The translations under genes were made by a program, and so were the position numbers. The notes under the pieces are model-generated. The model had not been told where the DNA came from and searched no databases. It worked only from the letters and a program-made list of their open reading frames with translations. This document shows, piece by piece, positions 29,600 through 38,356 of a stretch of DNA of 64,000 nt. The stretch lies in NCBI RefSeq assembly GCF_004795055.1, contig NZ_SSBJ01000017.1, forward strand, positions 1-64,000, in the 5' to 3' direction. Position 1 is the stretch's first letter, and each line of letters starts with the position of its first letter. This stretch comes from Streptomyces sp. A1136. GTDB lineage: Bacteria > Actinomycetota > Actinomycetes > Streptomycetales > Streptomycetaceae.

Positions 29600-29643
29600 T
29601 GTCCCGGTCACGCCGAGCAGGTCCCTGCCGCGTGACCGGGACA
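29600..29643. terminator. 14-bp hairpin after gmd
   Basis: Perfect arms TGTCCCGGTCACGC (29600-29613) and its complement (29630-29643) enclose 16 nt, with a smaller GCAG/CTGC pairing inside. It lies 31 bp past the gmd stop. Confidence 0.75.
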
Positions 29644-29817
29644 AACCTGCCGTATGTCCGTCGTGCGTCCTCTATGCAGAACCTGTTGATTCCAAGTTGG
29701 TATGCAATGGGTCAAGTGAGGTGACCGGGCCCTCGCGTGAGCCCTAGTCTGCGCCAGTACATATGGCTGATCGGATAGTTCCAGCCATCAAAACCGGGCG
29801 ATTGCCCTGGGGGGCTC

Positions 29818-32601
29818 ATGCGTAGATCCAGAGGGCTGACTGCTGCCCTCGTCCTGTCACTGGCCGGTGCCGGCACCGGTATAGGCCTGGTGTTGATGCC
29901 CGAGGCGTCCGCCATCACGCCGCCCGTGGCATTCACCGCCGACGAACTGCCCACCTGGCAGCCCAACGGCATCGTCTGGGCGATGGCCCAGGCCAACGGC
30001 ACGGTCTTCGCCGGCGGCACCTTCTCGGCGGTCCGCCCGCCCGACGGCAGTGGCAGCGGCACCGAGCAGGAAGCGGTGAACTTCGTGGCGCTCGACGCCG
30101 CGACGGGCGCCCCGACCTCCTGCAAGCTCGCCTTCACCGTCGGCGACGGCAGCGCGACCGTGCGCGCCCTGGCCGTCTCGAAGGACAAGAAGACCCTGTA
30201 CGCAGGCGGTTACTTCGGCGCCGTCAACGGCACGCCGGTCTCCAGCGTCGCGGCGATCGACATCGACACCTGCACCCCCAAGGCCTCGTTCCACCCCAGC
30301 TTCCCCGCCACCGTGCGCGCGTTCGCCGTCACCGACGACACGCTGTACGCGGCCGGCGACTTCACCACCGTCGAGGGCCAGACCCGCGAGCGGTTCGCCG
30401 CGGTCGACGCCGGCACCGGTGCGCTCAAGCCCTTCGTCGCCAACGCCGACGAGCCCGGCCGGGCGGTCGCGGTCACCCCCGACGGGAAGAACGTCCTCCT
30501 GGGCGGTGACTTCTTCACCGTCAACGGCCAGAACACGCACGCGCTCGCGGTCGTGAACTCCGCCACCGGCGCCGTCGCCAAGACCTACAGCACCATCCCC
30601 TCCAACTCGGTCGTCAAGTCGATCGCCACCGACGCGACCGGCTTCTACACCGGAAACGAGGGCTCCGGCGGCGGTGTCTTCGACGGTCGCATCGGCCTCA
30701 ACCTCAACGACTTCAGCGAGAAGTGGCGCGACCGCTGCCTCGGCGCGACCCAGTTCGTCCTGCCGTACGACGGGGTCCTCTACAGCTCCTCGCACGCGCA
30801 CGACTGCTCCCTGAACGGCGAGTACCCCGACGGTCGCCGGCACCACCTGCTGGCCGAGCCCACCGACTACCAGGGCACGCCCCCCGCGCCGGTGGACGGT
30901 TTCGTGGCCAGCCCCCGCAAGCTCGGTTGGTTCCCCGACACCAACGACGGCCTCGGCGAGGGCATCGGCCCGCGCGTCATGGCGGTCGCGGACAAGGGCG
31001 ACACCAAGTACATGTGGGTCGGCGGCGAGTTCACCACCGTCAACGGCGTGGCCCAGCAGGGTCTGACCCGCTTCGCCTCCAGCGGTGACGTCGGCGCGCC
31101 GACCACCCCGGTCGCGAGCGCCGCGAGCGTCAAGCCCGGTGAGGTCCAGGTCCGCTGGCGCACCAGCTACGACGAGGACGACAGCAAGCTGACGTACCGG
31201 ATCTACCGGAACGGCTCGTCCACCCCGGCCCACACCATGACCGCCGACTCCCTGGAGTTCGAGCGCCGGCAGGCCTCCTGGACCGACACCACCGTCAAGG
31301 CCGGCCAGTCCTACACCTACCGCGTGACCGCGACCGACGCCGCCGGCAACACCAGCGCGCTGTCGGCCGCCGCCTCGGTGACGGTCCCCGCCTCGGCCCA
31401 GTCGTACCCCAACCAGGTCCGCGCCGACGGCGCCAACCTGTACTGGCGCTACGACGACACCGTCAGCCCCTACGTCGCCGACTCCTCCACGGGCGGCGAC
31501 ACGAGCGGCATCCAGCTGAACGCCCCGGCGCTGCGCCAGACCCCCGGCGCCGTGTCCGGTGCCAGTACCGCCATGGGCTTCAACGGCACCAGCCAGCAGG
31601 TCTACAGCGACCACCGCCAGACGGTCGGCAGCAGCTACACCATCGAGACCTGGTTCAAGACGAACACCACGCGCGGCGGCAAGCTGATCGGCTTCGGCAA
31701 CAACACCGACCGCAACAGCGGCTCGTACGACAAGCAGCTGTACATGACCAACGCGGGGCGCCTGGTCTTCGGCGTGTACAACGGCTCGACCCGGACCATC
31801 TCCACCGGCCTGTTCGAGACGTACAACGACAACAAGTGGCACCACGTCGTCGGCACCCAGGGCCCCTCGGGCATGGCGCTGTACGTCGACGGCCAGAACA
31901 AGGGCACGCTCAACGTCACCGGCTTCCAGCAGTACGCCGGTTTCTGGCACGTGGGCGGCGACAACCTCAGCAGTTGGCCGAACCGTCCGACGAGCAACTT
32001 CTTCGCCGGACAGATCGACGAGACGGCCGTCTACCCGACGGCGCTGACCCAGGCCCAGGTCAAGAACCACTACGACCTGGCCAACGCCCCCACCGACACG
32101 GTCTCCAAGGTCGTCGCGACCGAGGACACCTACATCAACCAGGGCGCCCCCGGCCAGGCCTACGGCACGTCCACCTCGCTCGCGGTGCGCGGCACCTCGG
32201 CGTACGAGACGTACCTGCGCTTCAACCTCCCGGCCGCCCCGACCGGGACGGTCCTCAAGGCGGCGTCGCTCCAGGTCAAGACCACGACGCAGACCGGTGC
32301 CGGCACGGCCGACACCGTCTCCGTGGTGCCGGTCACCGGCACCTGGAGCGCGGCGGGCACGACGTTCAACACCAAGCCGACCCTCGGCACCAACCCGCTC
32401 GGCTCCATCGCGGGCGTGCCGGACGGTTCGGCCGTCCAGAACGTCGAACTCGACACCACCGCGGTCTCGTCGGTGCTGGGCACCAACGGCTACAGCGTGG
32501 CCCTGACGAGCACGGGCACCGACCCGCTGTGGCTCTGGTCCTCGGAGGCGACGGCCGCGGACGCCGCGCCGCAGCTGATCCTCACCTTCGGCCCCAAGTA
32601 A
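29818..32601 (+). CDS. Large secreted beta-propeller/FnIII/LamG/DNRLRE protein
   Basis: Exported multidomain protein of 927 residues, probably binding or modifying cell-surface glycan; no catalytic motif recognised. Order: signal peptide (about 1-32). Then about six beta-propeller-like repeats of the form xxAGGxFxxVxG (35-420), a fibronectin type III domain (about 425-515, ending TVPASAQ), and a LamG/concanavalin-like lectin domain (about 525-760). The C-terminal DNRLRE-type domain (about 765-927, TEDTYINQGAPGQAYGTSTSL) follows. CTGGGGGG precedes the ATG. Its place inside the polysaccharide cluster suggests a role in anchoring or processing the polymer, which is inference. Confidence 0.85.
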   Translation: MRRSRGLTAALVLSLAGAGTGIGLVLMPEASAITPPVAFTADELPTWQPNGIVWAMAQANGTVFAGGTFSAVRPPDGSGSGTEQEAVNFVALDAATGAPTSCKLAFTVGDGSATVRALAVSKDKKTLYAGGYFGAVNGTPVSSVAAIDIDTCTPKASFHPSFPATVRAFAVTDDTLYAAGDFTTVEGQTRERFAAVDAGTGALKPFVANADEPGRAVAVTPDGKNVLLGGDFFTVNGQNTHALAVVNSATGAVAKTYSTIPSNSVVKSIATDATGFYTGNEGSGGGVFDGRIGLNLNDFSEKWRDRCLGATQFVLPYDGVLYSSSHAHDCSLNGEYPDGRRHHLLAEPTDYQGTPPAPVDGFVASPRKLGWFPDTNDGLGEGIGPRVMAVADKGDTKYMWVGGEFTTVNGVAQQGLTRFASSGDVGAPTTPVASAASVKPGEVQVRWRTSYDEDDSKLTYRIYRNGSSTPAHTMTADSLEFERRQASWTDTTVKAGQSYTYRVTATDAAGNTSALSAAASVTVPASAQSYPNQVRADGANLYWRYDDTVSPYVADSSTGGDTSGIQLNAPALRQTPGAVSGASTAMGFNGTSQQVYSDHRQTVGSSYTIETWFKTNTTRGGKLIGFGNNTDRNSGSYDKQLYMTNAGRLVFGVYNGSTRTISTGLFETYNDNKWHHVVGTQGPSGMALYVDGQNKGTLNVTGFQQYAGFWHVGGDNLSSWPNRPTSNFFAGQIDETAVYPTALTQAQVKNHYDLANAPTDTVSKVVATEDTYINQGAPGQAYGTSTSLAVRGTSAYETYLRFNLPAAPTGTVLKAASLQVKTTTQTGAGTADTVSVVPVTGTWSAAGTTFNTKPTLGTNPLGSIAGVPDGSAVQNVELDTTAVSSVLGTNGYSVALTSTGTDPLWLWSSEATAADAAPQLILTFGPK

Positions 32602-32625
32602 CGGCCGAGGCACCACCCGCCTGAC

Positions 32626-32664
32626 GGAGTACGGGGCCTGCCCGGGCGGCAGGCCCCGTACTCC
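32626..32664 (+). terminator. Perfect 17-bp hairpin with T-rich tail
   Basis: Arms 32626-32642 and 32648-32664 are perfectly complementary with a 5-nt loop, followed by TTTGT. It is a classical intrinsic terminator for the large secreted protein gene. Confidence 0.85.
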
Positions 32665-32698
32665 TTTGTCCACCACCGGCAAGTACGGGAGCCCCCTG

Positions 32699-33376
32699 AT
32701 GTACCGACGCTCCGCAGCGGCTGCTGTTCTGCTGGCCGCCACCCTGACCCTGACCGCCTGCGGTTCGGGCGGCGACGGCAAGGCCGACGCCGCGACCGGC
32801 AAGCCGAAGCCGCCGGCCTCCTCCTCGGTGCCGGACCCGGCCGACAGTCCGGCCGCGCCGTCCCCCTCCGGGGGGAAGCCGTCCGGCCCGGTCCTGCCCG
32901 ACGCGAAGCTCGTCCCCAAGACCGGCACTTTCACCGAGACGGAGAAGAAGTACCTGAGCGGTCGCGTCCCGGAGAAGATGGACCCCGCGGCCGTCCTCCA
33001 GACGGGGCAGGAGTCCTGCCAGCGGGTGGAGCGCACGGCGAAGCACGACAAGGACGCGGCCGTCGGCGCCATCGTCGCCGGGGAGATCCCCGGGGCGAAG
33101 GACGCCATCCCCTTCCTGTGCCCGGAGCAGAAGCCGATCCTGGACGCCGCCGAGAAGGGCTTCGGTGACGGCCGCCGGCAGTCGCCCGCCCCCGGCACCT
33201 ACCGGGCGCTGACCCAGAGCACCACCTGTGCCTGGGAGGCCAAGGGCAAGGACGGCTCCGTCCTCGCCTCGGGACCCGCGACCCCGCCGAAGGCCGGCGA
33301 GAAGATCACCGCGACGATCCCGGCGGGCACCGCCGAGTTCACCTCGACGGCCTGCTACGCCTGGGTCCCCGCGTAG
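32699..33376 (+). CDS. Predicted lipoprotein of unknown function
   Basis: The 225-residue exported protein starts MYRRSAAAAVLLAATLTLTACG with lipobox LTAC. It is followed by a Pro/Ser/Lys-rich linker and a folded region with paired Cys (EESC..., FLCPEQ..., TTCAWEAK, STACYAW). GGGAG precedes the ATG. The four Cys could form two disulfides outside the membrane. I do not recognise the family. It sits between terminators, so it is probably monocistronic. Confidence 0.8.
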   Translation: MYRRSAAAAVLLAATLTLTACGSGGDGKADAATGKPKPPASSSVPDPADSPAAPSPSGGKPSGPVLPDAKLVPKTGTFTETEKKYLSGRVPEKMDPAAVLQTGQESCQRVERTAKHDKDAAVGAIVAGEIPGAKDAIPFLCPEQKPILDAAEKGFGDGRRQSPAPGTYRALTQSTTCAWEAKGKDGSVLASGPATPPKAGEKITATIPAGTAEFTSTACYAWVPA

Positions 33377-33404
33377 GACGGCGCCCGACCCGGATGACCC
33401 GGGG

Positions 33405-33443
33405 AACGCCCCCGCCGGCGGCGCCACTGCCGGCGGGGGCGTT
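33405..33443. terminator. Perfect 15-bp hairpin after the lipoprotein gene
   Basis: Arms 33405-33419 and 33429-33443 with a 9-nt loop. The downstream arm ends in GTTTCC. Confidence 0.75.
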
Positions 33444-33505
33444 TCCATGTCCCGGCCCGGGGTACTCGCGCCGTCACAAGACCACTAATGTGGAGGCGAG
33501 TTGAC

Positions 33506-33724
33506 ATGCGAGGCATCGGCGGCTGCATTGCCCTGATCGTGGTGGGGGCCATCATCACCTTCGCCAGCGACTGGCGGATGGAGGGCGTCAACCTCCCTCT
33601 CGTCGGCCTGATCATGATGGCGGCGGGCGCGATCGGCCTGGCCGTGTACTCCAGCGTCCTGCGCCGTCGCCGGGCCGCCGGGGTGCTCCCGGTGGTCGAG
33701 GAACGCGGCCGGGACATCATCTGA
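33506..33724 (+). CDS. Small membrane protein, DUF6458-like
   Basis: The 72-residue protein has two hydrophobic helices (GGCIALIVVGAIITFA and PLVGLIMMAAGAIGLAVYSS) joined by DWRMEGVNL, and a basic then acidic cytoplasmic tail. The pattern G-I-G-G...VGAIITF..(D/N)L..VG.I.M.AG matches what I know of the DUF6458 family, common in actinobacteria and of unknown function. The ATG start is supported by GGAGG 9 bp upstream; an earlier ATG at 33488 lacks a site. Confidence 0.82.
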   Translation: MRGIGGCIALIVVGAIITFASDWRMEGVNLPLVGLIMMAAGAIGLAVYSSVLRRRRAAGVLPVVEERGRDII

Positions 33725-33761
33725 CCCGCCGCACGCCCCGACCCGCCGGCCGGGGGAGCGG

Positions 33762-34901
33762 TTACGCCCCCGCGCCGCGGGCCGACGCGTACACCGGCAG
33801 GAGGGTGTCCAGCACGGCGTCCATCGAGAACGACCGCGCCGCCAGCTTCCGGGCGGCCAACGACGCCGAGCGGTTGGCGTCCGGGTCCAGGAGGGCGAGG
33901 ACCGCCTCCGCGACCCCCGCCGGACCCGGTTCCACCGCGCGTCCGGCCCCCGCCGCTGCGATGTCCCGGGCCAGACCGTTGGAGTGGGTCACCACCGCGG
34001 GCACGCCCACCGCAAGCGCCTCCAACACCGACATCGGGAACGGCTCGTCCACCGACGGCAGCACGTACACATGGGCGCGGCGCAACTCCGCCAGGACCTC
34101 CGCGCTCGACAGGGCCCCGGGCACCGTGAAGCGGGCGTCCAGCCCCAGCTCCGCGATCCGCGCCCGGACCGCCGCCAGTTCGCCCTCGTCCGGCCCCGCC
34201 ACCACGAACCGCGCGTCCGGATGCGCCGCCAGCACCGCCGGCGCCGCATCCACGAAGTCCACCGGCCGTTTACGGGCCTGCAGTCGCGCGGAGTAGAGGA
34301 TGCGCGGCGCCCCGGTCGGCGCCGGGCGCTCCTCCTGCGCCGGGGTGCCGTTGACCAGCCGTACCGCCGTGTCCAGCGCGGGCGGCCCCACCACCGCGTC
34401 CAGGCCCTCCCGCTCGTGGGGGGTCAGGTACAGCACCGCGTCCGCGCCGCGCAGCAGCCGGCGTACCGCCACCGCGTCCAGCACCTTGGCCAGCAGCTTC
34501 CCGCTGGGGTCCACCATCCCGTGGGTCTGGAGCACCAGCGGCTTGCGGGCGCGCAGCGCGGCCAGCGCCACCGGCAGCGTCACCAAGTCCCGCGCCAGGT
34601 GGACGTGGACCACGTCCGCGTCCCGCACCAGCCGTCCCGCCGAGGCGAGCAGCGCCGGGGAGGTCATACCGCTGAAGCCCAGCGGGAGCAGCCTCCGGGC
34701 CGGGAACAGCTTCGCGGGCACCCCCTCCACGGAAGTCGGCCACGGGTCGGGGAACCCCTCTCCGAGGGCCAGCAACCGCGCCTCGTGACCCCGCGCCCGC
34801 AGCCCCTTGGACAGGTTCAGCGCGACCCGCACCGGTCCCCCGAAGGCGTGCGAGGGGGAGTGCAGCGTCACGGCGTGCAGGACTCTCAAAGCGGCACTCA
34901 C
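33762..34901 (-). CDS. Glycosyltransferase family 4
   Basis: Adds a sugar to the lipid-linked polysaccharide repeat on the cytosolic face. The 379 residues form a GT-B fold with acceptor loop HAFGGPVRVALNLSKGL near residue 20, donor-domain RILYSARLQARKRPVDFVDAA near residue 195, and the EX7E motif EPFPMSVLE near residue 290. The GTG start overlaps the stop of the upstream acyltransferase (GTGA), with GGAGGAG in front, so the two are translationally coupled. Longer open frame upstream belongs to no gene. The sugar donor is unknown. Confidence 0.93.
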   Translation of the reverse strand: MSAALRVLHAVTLHSPSHAFGGPVRVALNLSKGLRARGHEARLLALGEGFPDPWPTSVEGVPAKLFPARRLLPLGFSGMTSPALLASAGRLVRDADVVHVHLARDLVTLPVALAALRARKPLVLQTHGMVDPSGKLLAKVLDAVAVRRLLRGADAVLYLTPHEREGLDAVVGPPALDTAVRLVNGTPAQEERPAPTGAPRILYSARLQARKRPVDFVDAAPAVLAAHPDARFVVAGPDEGELAAVRARIAELGLDARFTVPGALSSAEVLAELRRAHVYVLPSVDEPFPMSVLEALAVGVPAVVTHSNGLARDIAAAGAGRAVEPGPAGVAEAVLALLDPDANRSASLAARKLAARSFSMDAVLDTLLPVYASARGAGA

Positions 34902-35470
34902 TTGGGCTCCTCCACCGGGCGGCGCCGCCCGTCCTGGGTCTGCAAGGTCAGCGCGGGCAGGTCCTTGTGGACCACGGCGCCCGCGCCCGCCACGGCGCAC
35001 CGCCCGATCGTCACGCCCGCCAACACGGTGGCCCGTACCGCCACCCAGGCACCGTCCTCCACGACGATGGGCGCGTTGCGGTAGCGGAAGTCCGCCGCCC
35101 GGTGGTCGTGCGATCCGGTGCAGAGCATCGCCTCCTGCGAGACGCACGCGTGCGCACCGATGGTCACCGGCTCCAGGTTCAGCAGCCAGGCGCCCTCGCC
35201 GATCCAGGCGTGGTCCCCGACCGTGAGCTTCCACGGCCACAGCACCCGTACCTTGTGCCGGATGAGCACGCCCTCGCCGATCCGCGCGCCGAACGCGCGC
35301 AGCAGGGCCACCCGGAGCCGGGCCGGACAGAACCACGCCATGAAGAGCGTGTTCATCACGGCGAACCAGAGCGCCTGTGTCAGCCGCCCGCGCCCCTTGT
35401 CGTACCCGGCCAGCGTGAAGGAAGGAAGATCACGCAACAGTCGTCCCCATCGTCCGCCCCCGACAACCAC
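34898..35470 (-). CDS. Left-handed beta-helix acyltransferase (WcaF-like)
   Basis: Probable O-acetyltransferase decorating the polysaccharide. The 190 residues have an N-terminal amphipathic part (SFTLAGYDKGRGRLTQALWF) and hexapeptide repeats IGEGVLIRHKVRVLWPWKLTVGDHAWIGEGAWL...VTIGAHACVSQEAMLCTGSHDH. The latter has the His of SHDH expected to be catalytic. Start uncertain: GTG at 35470 with GGGGAGG upstream, or TTG at 35437 with GGGGA at ideal spacing (179 residues). Overlaps the following glycosyltransferase by 4 bp. Confidence 0.88.
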   Translation of the reverse strand: MVVGGGRWGRLLRDLPSFTLAGYDKGRGRLTQALWFAVMNTLFMAWFCPARLRVALLRAFGARIGEGVLIRHKVRVLWPWKLTVGDHAWIGEGAWLLNLEPVTIGAHACVSQEAMLCTGSHDHRAADFRYRNAPIVVEDGAWVAVRATVLAGVTIGRCAVAGAGAVVHKDLPALTLQTQDGRRRPVEEPK

Positions 35471-35548
35471 CCCGCCGCGCCTCCCCGGGCGCGGTCCGCT
35501 CAGACTAGACTGCGCGCGGACCAGGCACATGGGGTGGGGGCGGCGGCA

Positions 35549-37060
35549 GTGGCAACGGACATACGCAGGCCCCCCGTCGGCGTGTCGGCGCCGCCGCCGC
35601 GCGACGAGGCCCAGTGGGGCCGCGTCACCACCCCCCGCACGCTGCTCTCCCGCGCGCTGTCCGTCCCGCTGATCCTCGGCTTCACCGTCTTCCTCCCGCT
35701 CTTCGTCGCCGTCCAGGCCGGCGACGGCCAACACGACGCCGCCTTCTGGCTGCAACTGCTGCTCACCATGTACGCGGGCGCCCGCCTGTCCGCGATGGTC
35801 CTCACGAGTCGGCGCAAACTGCTCCAGGGCTCGTTCTGGCTCTTCGTCTACATGGCGATGGGTGTGGCCCCGCTCGCCCAAGCCGTCCTCGGGCGGGTCC
35901 CGACCCCCGTGGTCGGCCCCCGCTACGACCTCACGACCGCCATCGCCCTCGTCTTGCTGGGCTGTACCGCCTTCGACGTCGGCGTGCTGCTGGCAAGGCA
36001 CCGGCCGTCGGGTCGCGCGGGCGGCTCGCGGCAGGAGAAACGGCCGGTCATGGCGCACCGGCGGCGCCTGCACCTGCTGACCGCGCTCGCCTTCCTGTGC
36101 AGCGCGGCGTTCATCGTGAAGCTGGGCGGCCCGGCGGTCTTCTTCTCCAGCCGCCAGGAGATCATCGCGGGCATCGAGGAGGCGGGTGTCTCCAACGGCG
36201 ACGGCCAGGCGGGCCAAGCCCTGTTGCGCGGCTTCGGCACGGTGCCGGCGCTGTTGGCGCTGCTGCTCTACACGCGCTGGCTGATCACCTCGAAGTACGC
36301 CCGCCGCAAGGTCTCCGTCATCGTGACGTGGGGCGCGCTCGCGCTGTTGAACCTGGTGGTCAACAACCCGATCTCCAACCCCCGGTACTGGTTCCTGACG
36401 GTCATGTTCGCGCTGCTGTTCACCGTCTTCCCGGTCAGCGCGGCGATGTACCGGGTGGCACTGTCGATGGCCGTGGTGATCGCGCTCCTCGTCTTCCCGT
36501 TCGCTGACCGCTTCCGCTACGACGAGAAGAACTACAAGCCGGTCGAGACGACGTCCTTCCTGGAGCCGATGGCCCTCAAGGACTACGACCAGATCGGCAT
36601 GTTCGCGAACACCATCACCTACTCGAACTCGGGCCCGGGGCACCTGTACGGGCGTCAGCTCGCGGGGTCGGTGTTCTTCGCGGTGCCGCGTTCGGTGTGG
36701 CCGGGGAAGCCGAAGGACACCGGCGTGATGATCGGCGAGTGGATGGGGACGGTCAACACCAACCTGTCGTCGCCGATCTGGGCGGAGCTGTGGGTGGACT
36801 TCGGCCCGCTGGGGATGGGCGCGGGACTGCTGGGGATGGGCTACGCGGCCGCCCGGGTGGACCGCCGGTACGCGAAGCGGGCCACCAGAAGGTCGCCGCC
36901 GGGAAGCCTGATCTCGGTGGTGGTCCCGCTGGTCGCGGGGTACTCCTTCATCCTGCTGCGGGGGCCGCTGCTCCAGGCGTCGGGGCGTATCGCGATCGCG
37001 GGCCTCTGCCTGGCGCTGGTCGCCACGTTCCGCGAGGACAAGACGGCCCGCCTCCGCTGA
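35549..37060 (+). CDS. O-antigen/exopolysaccharide polymerase-like membrane protein
   Basis: Likely polymerises lipid-linked repeat units outside the membrane (Wzy role). The 503 residues show about 11 hydrophobic helices and a large loop between them (about 325-410) with RFRYDEKNYKPVE and LYGRQLAGSVFFAVPRSVWPGKPKDTGV. That last segment recurs in oligosaccharide repeat-unit polymerases (O-antigen ligase/polymerase superfamily). The GTG giving VATDIRRPPVG is taken as start; a GTG 15 bp earlier is possible. It is divergent from the acyltransferase and convergent with the flippase gene. Confidence 0.85.
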   Translation: MATDIRRPPVGVSAPPPRDEAQWGRVTTPRTLLSRALSVPLILGFTVFLPLFVAVQAGDGQHDAAFWLQLLLTMYAGARLSAMVLTSRRKLLQGSFWLFVYMAMGVAPLAQAVLGRVPTPVVGPRYDLTTAIALVLLGCTAFDVGVLLARHRPSGRAGGSRQEKRPVMAHRRRLHLLTALAFLCSAAFIVKLGGPAVFFSSRQEIIAGIEEAGVSNGDGQAGQALLRGFGTVPALLALLLYTRWLITSKYARRKVSVIVTWGALALLNLVVNNPISNPRYWFLTVMFALLFTVFPVSAAMYRVALSMAVVIALLVFPFADRFRYDEKNYKPVETTSFLEPMALKDYDQIGMFANTITYSNSGPGHLYGRQLAGSVFFAVPRSVWPGKPKDTGVMIGEWMGTVNTNLSSPIWAELWVDFGPLGMGAGLLGMGYAAARVDRRYAKRATRRSPPGSLISVVVPLVAGYSFILLRGPLLQASGRIAIAGLCLALVATFREDKTARLR

Positions 37061-37138
37061 CGACCCACGGGGCCCCACCCCGGTGCCCGCGCCTCGACGC
37101 CGGCGGGGCCGGATCGGCGCCCCGCGCCCGTTGGGTGG

Positions 37139-38356
37139 TCAGGCCGGTTCCGGGACCCGCGCGGACGGGTCCGGGAGGCGTGAGACACGGGCCCAGGCCG
37201 CCGCCGCCTTCGCCGCGGAACCGGCAGCCAGGCCCCACGCGGCGCCCGCCACCCCCCACACCGCGTAGCCCCCCAACAACAGGGCCACCGACAGCAGCGA
37301 GAACACCACCTGCAACGACAGCGTCGCCTTCGGGTTCAACACCCGCAACGTCAGCAGCGCGCACGTGCCCAACCCCATCACGGCGTACTGCGCCCCCGTC
37401 GCCGGAAGCAGCGCCGCCGCCGCCCCCCACGTGTCGCCGAGCAGCCGGCGCCCCACCGTCTCCGGCAGCGCGTACAGCACCGCGCCCCACCCCGCCCCGA
37501 GCGCCGCCAGCACCCCGCCCATCAGCAGCGTCAGCCGGACCACGCCCCGCTTGCCCGACGCCCGTCCCACCACCGGCGGCCCGAACGCGTTCGCCGAGTT
37601 GAACAGCACGTTCAGCGGACCGAACAGCGTGGTCGCGCCCCGCAGCGCACCGACCGCCAGCGGCGTCGCGAACAACCCGAGTCCGAGCACCGCGAGCTGG
37701 CTGGAGCCGTTGCCCACCGCGAACTCGACCACGAACCGCTGCCCCAGGTGCCCCCGCCGCACGTAGGGCCGCAGGTCCACCCGCGCCCCGCGCACGTACG
37801 GCCGCAGCAGCCACAGTCCCAGCCCGAGGGCCGGCAGCGCCGAGACCCCCCAGACCAGCACCAGCCGCCCCGCCGACGCCCCCTCGGGCTGCGCGAGGAG
37901 CGCGCCGACCACACCCACCAGCCGCACCACGTCGGCGGCCAGTGCCCGCTCCGGCACCCGCAGCGCCGAGAAGCAGTACCGCAGTCCGTCCTGCACGAGC
38001 ACCAGCGGCAGTACGAGCCCCAGCGCGAGGAACGCCCACCCCGCGGCCCCGGGCAGTACCAGCCCCACCAGCGCCGGGACGAGCCCGGCCACGGCCGAGG
38101 CGACCGCGGTGAAGGTCAGGCCCGAACGGCACACCGAGCCGAGGCGTTCCCCGTCCTTCTCCAGCACCACCGTCTGGCCGACGTACGCCATGTTCAGCCC
38201 GAGGAGCACCGTGAAGGTCACGTACACCATCGAGAAGTCGGCGAAGCCGGACGCCGACGACAGCCGGGCGGCCAGCACCAGCACCCCGATGTTGGTGGCG
38301 CTGGAAGCGGCCTGGTCCAGGACCGAGGCGATCGCGGCGAGACCCCCGCGCCTCAC
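37139..38356 (-). CDS. Polysaccharide flippase (Wzx-like, MOP superfamily)
   Basis: Moves lipid-linked repeat units across the membrane. The 405 residues are almost wholly hydrophobic with about 12 helices. The N-terminus RRGGLAAIASVLDQAASSATNIGVLVLAARLSS matches the start of MOP-family exporters. The GTG start overlaps the stop of the chain-length gene (GTGA). It is the third gene of a tight minus-strand operon: glycosyltransferase, chain-length protein, flippase. Confidence 0.88.
   Translation of the reverse strand: MRRGGLAAIASVLDQAASSATNIGVLVLAARLSSASGFADFSMVYVTFTVLLGLNMAYVGQTVVLEKDGERLGSVCRSGLTFTAVASAVAGLVPALVGLVLPGAAGWAFLALGLVLPLVLVQDGLRYCFSALRVPERALAADVVRLVGVVGALLAQPEGASAGRLVLVWGVSALPALGLGLWLLRPYVRGARVDLRPYVRRGHLGQRFVVEFAVGNGSSQLAVLGLGLFATPLAVGALRGATTLFGPLNVLFNSANAFGPPVVGRASGKRGVVRLTLLMGGVLAALGAGWGAVLYALPETVGRRLLGDTWGAAAALLPATGAQYAVMGLGTCALLTLRVLNPKATLSLQVVFSLLSVALLLGGYAVWGVAGAAWGLAAGSAAKAAAAWARVSRLPDPSARVPEPA

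Noticed and set aside
29857..33198. A 1113-codon minus-strand open frame
   Set aside because: It is antisense to the large secreted protein and lipoprotein genes. Its composition (Gly/Val/Arg/Asp) is that of a third-position GC shadow with no domain.
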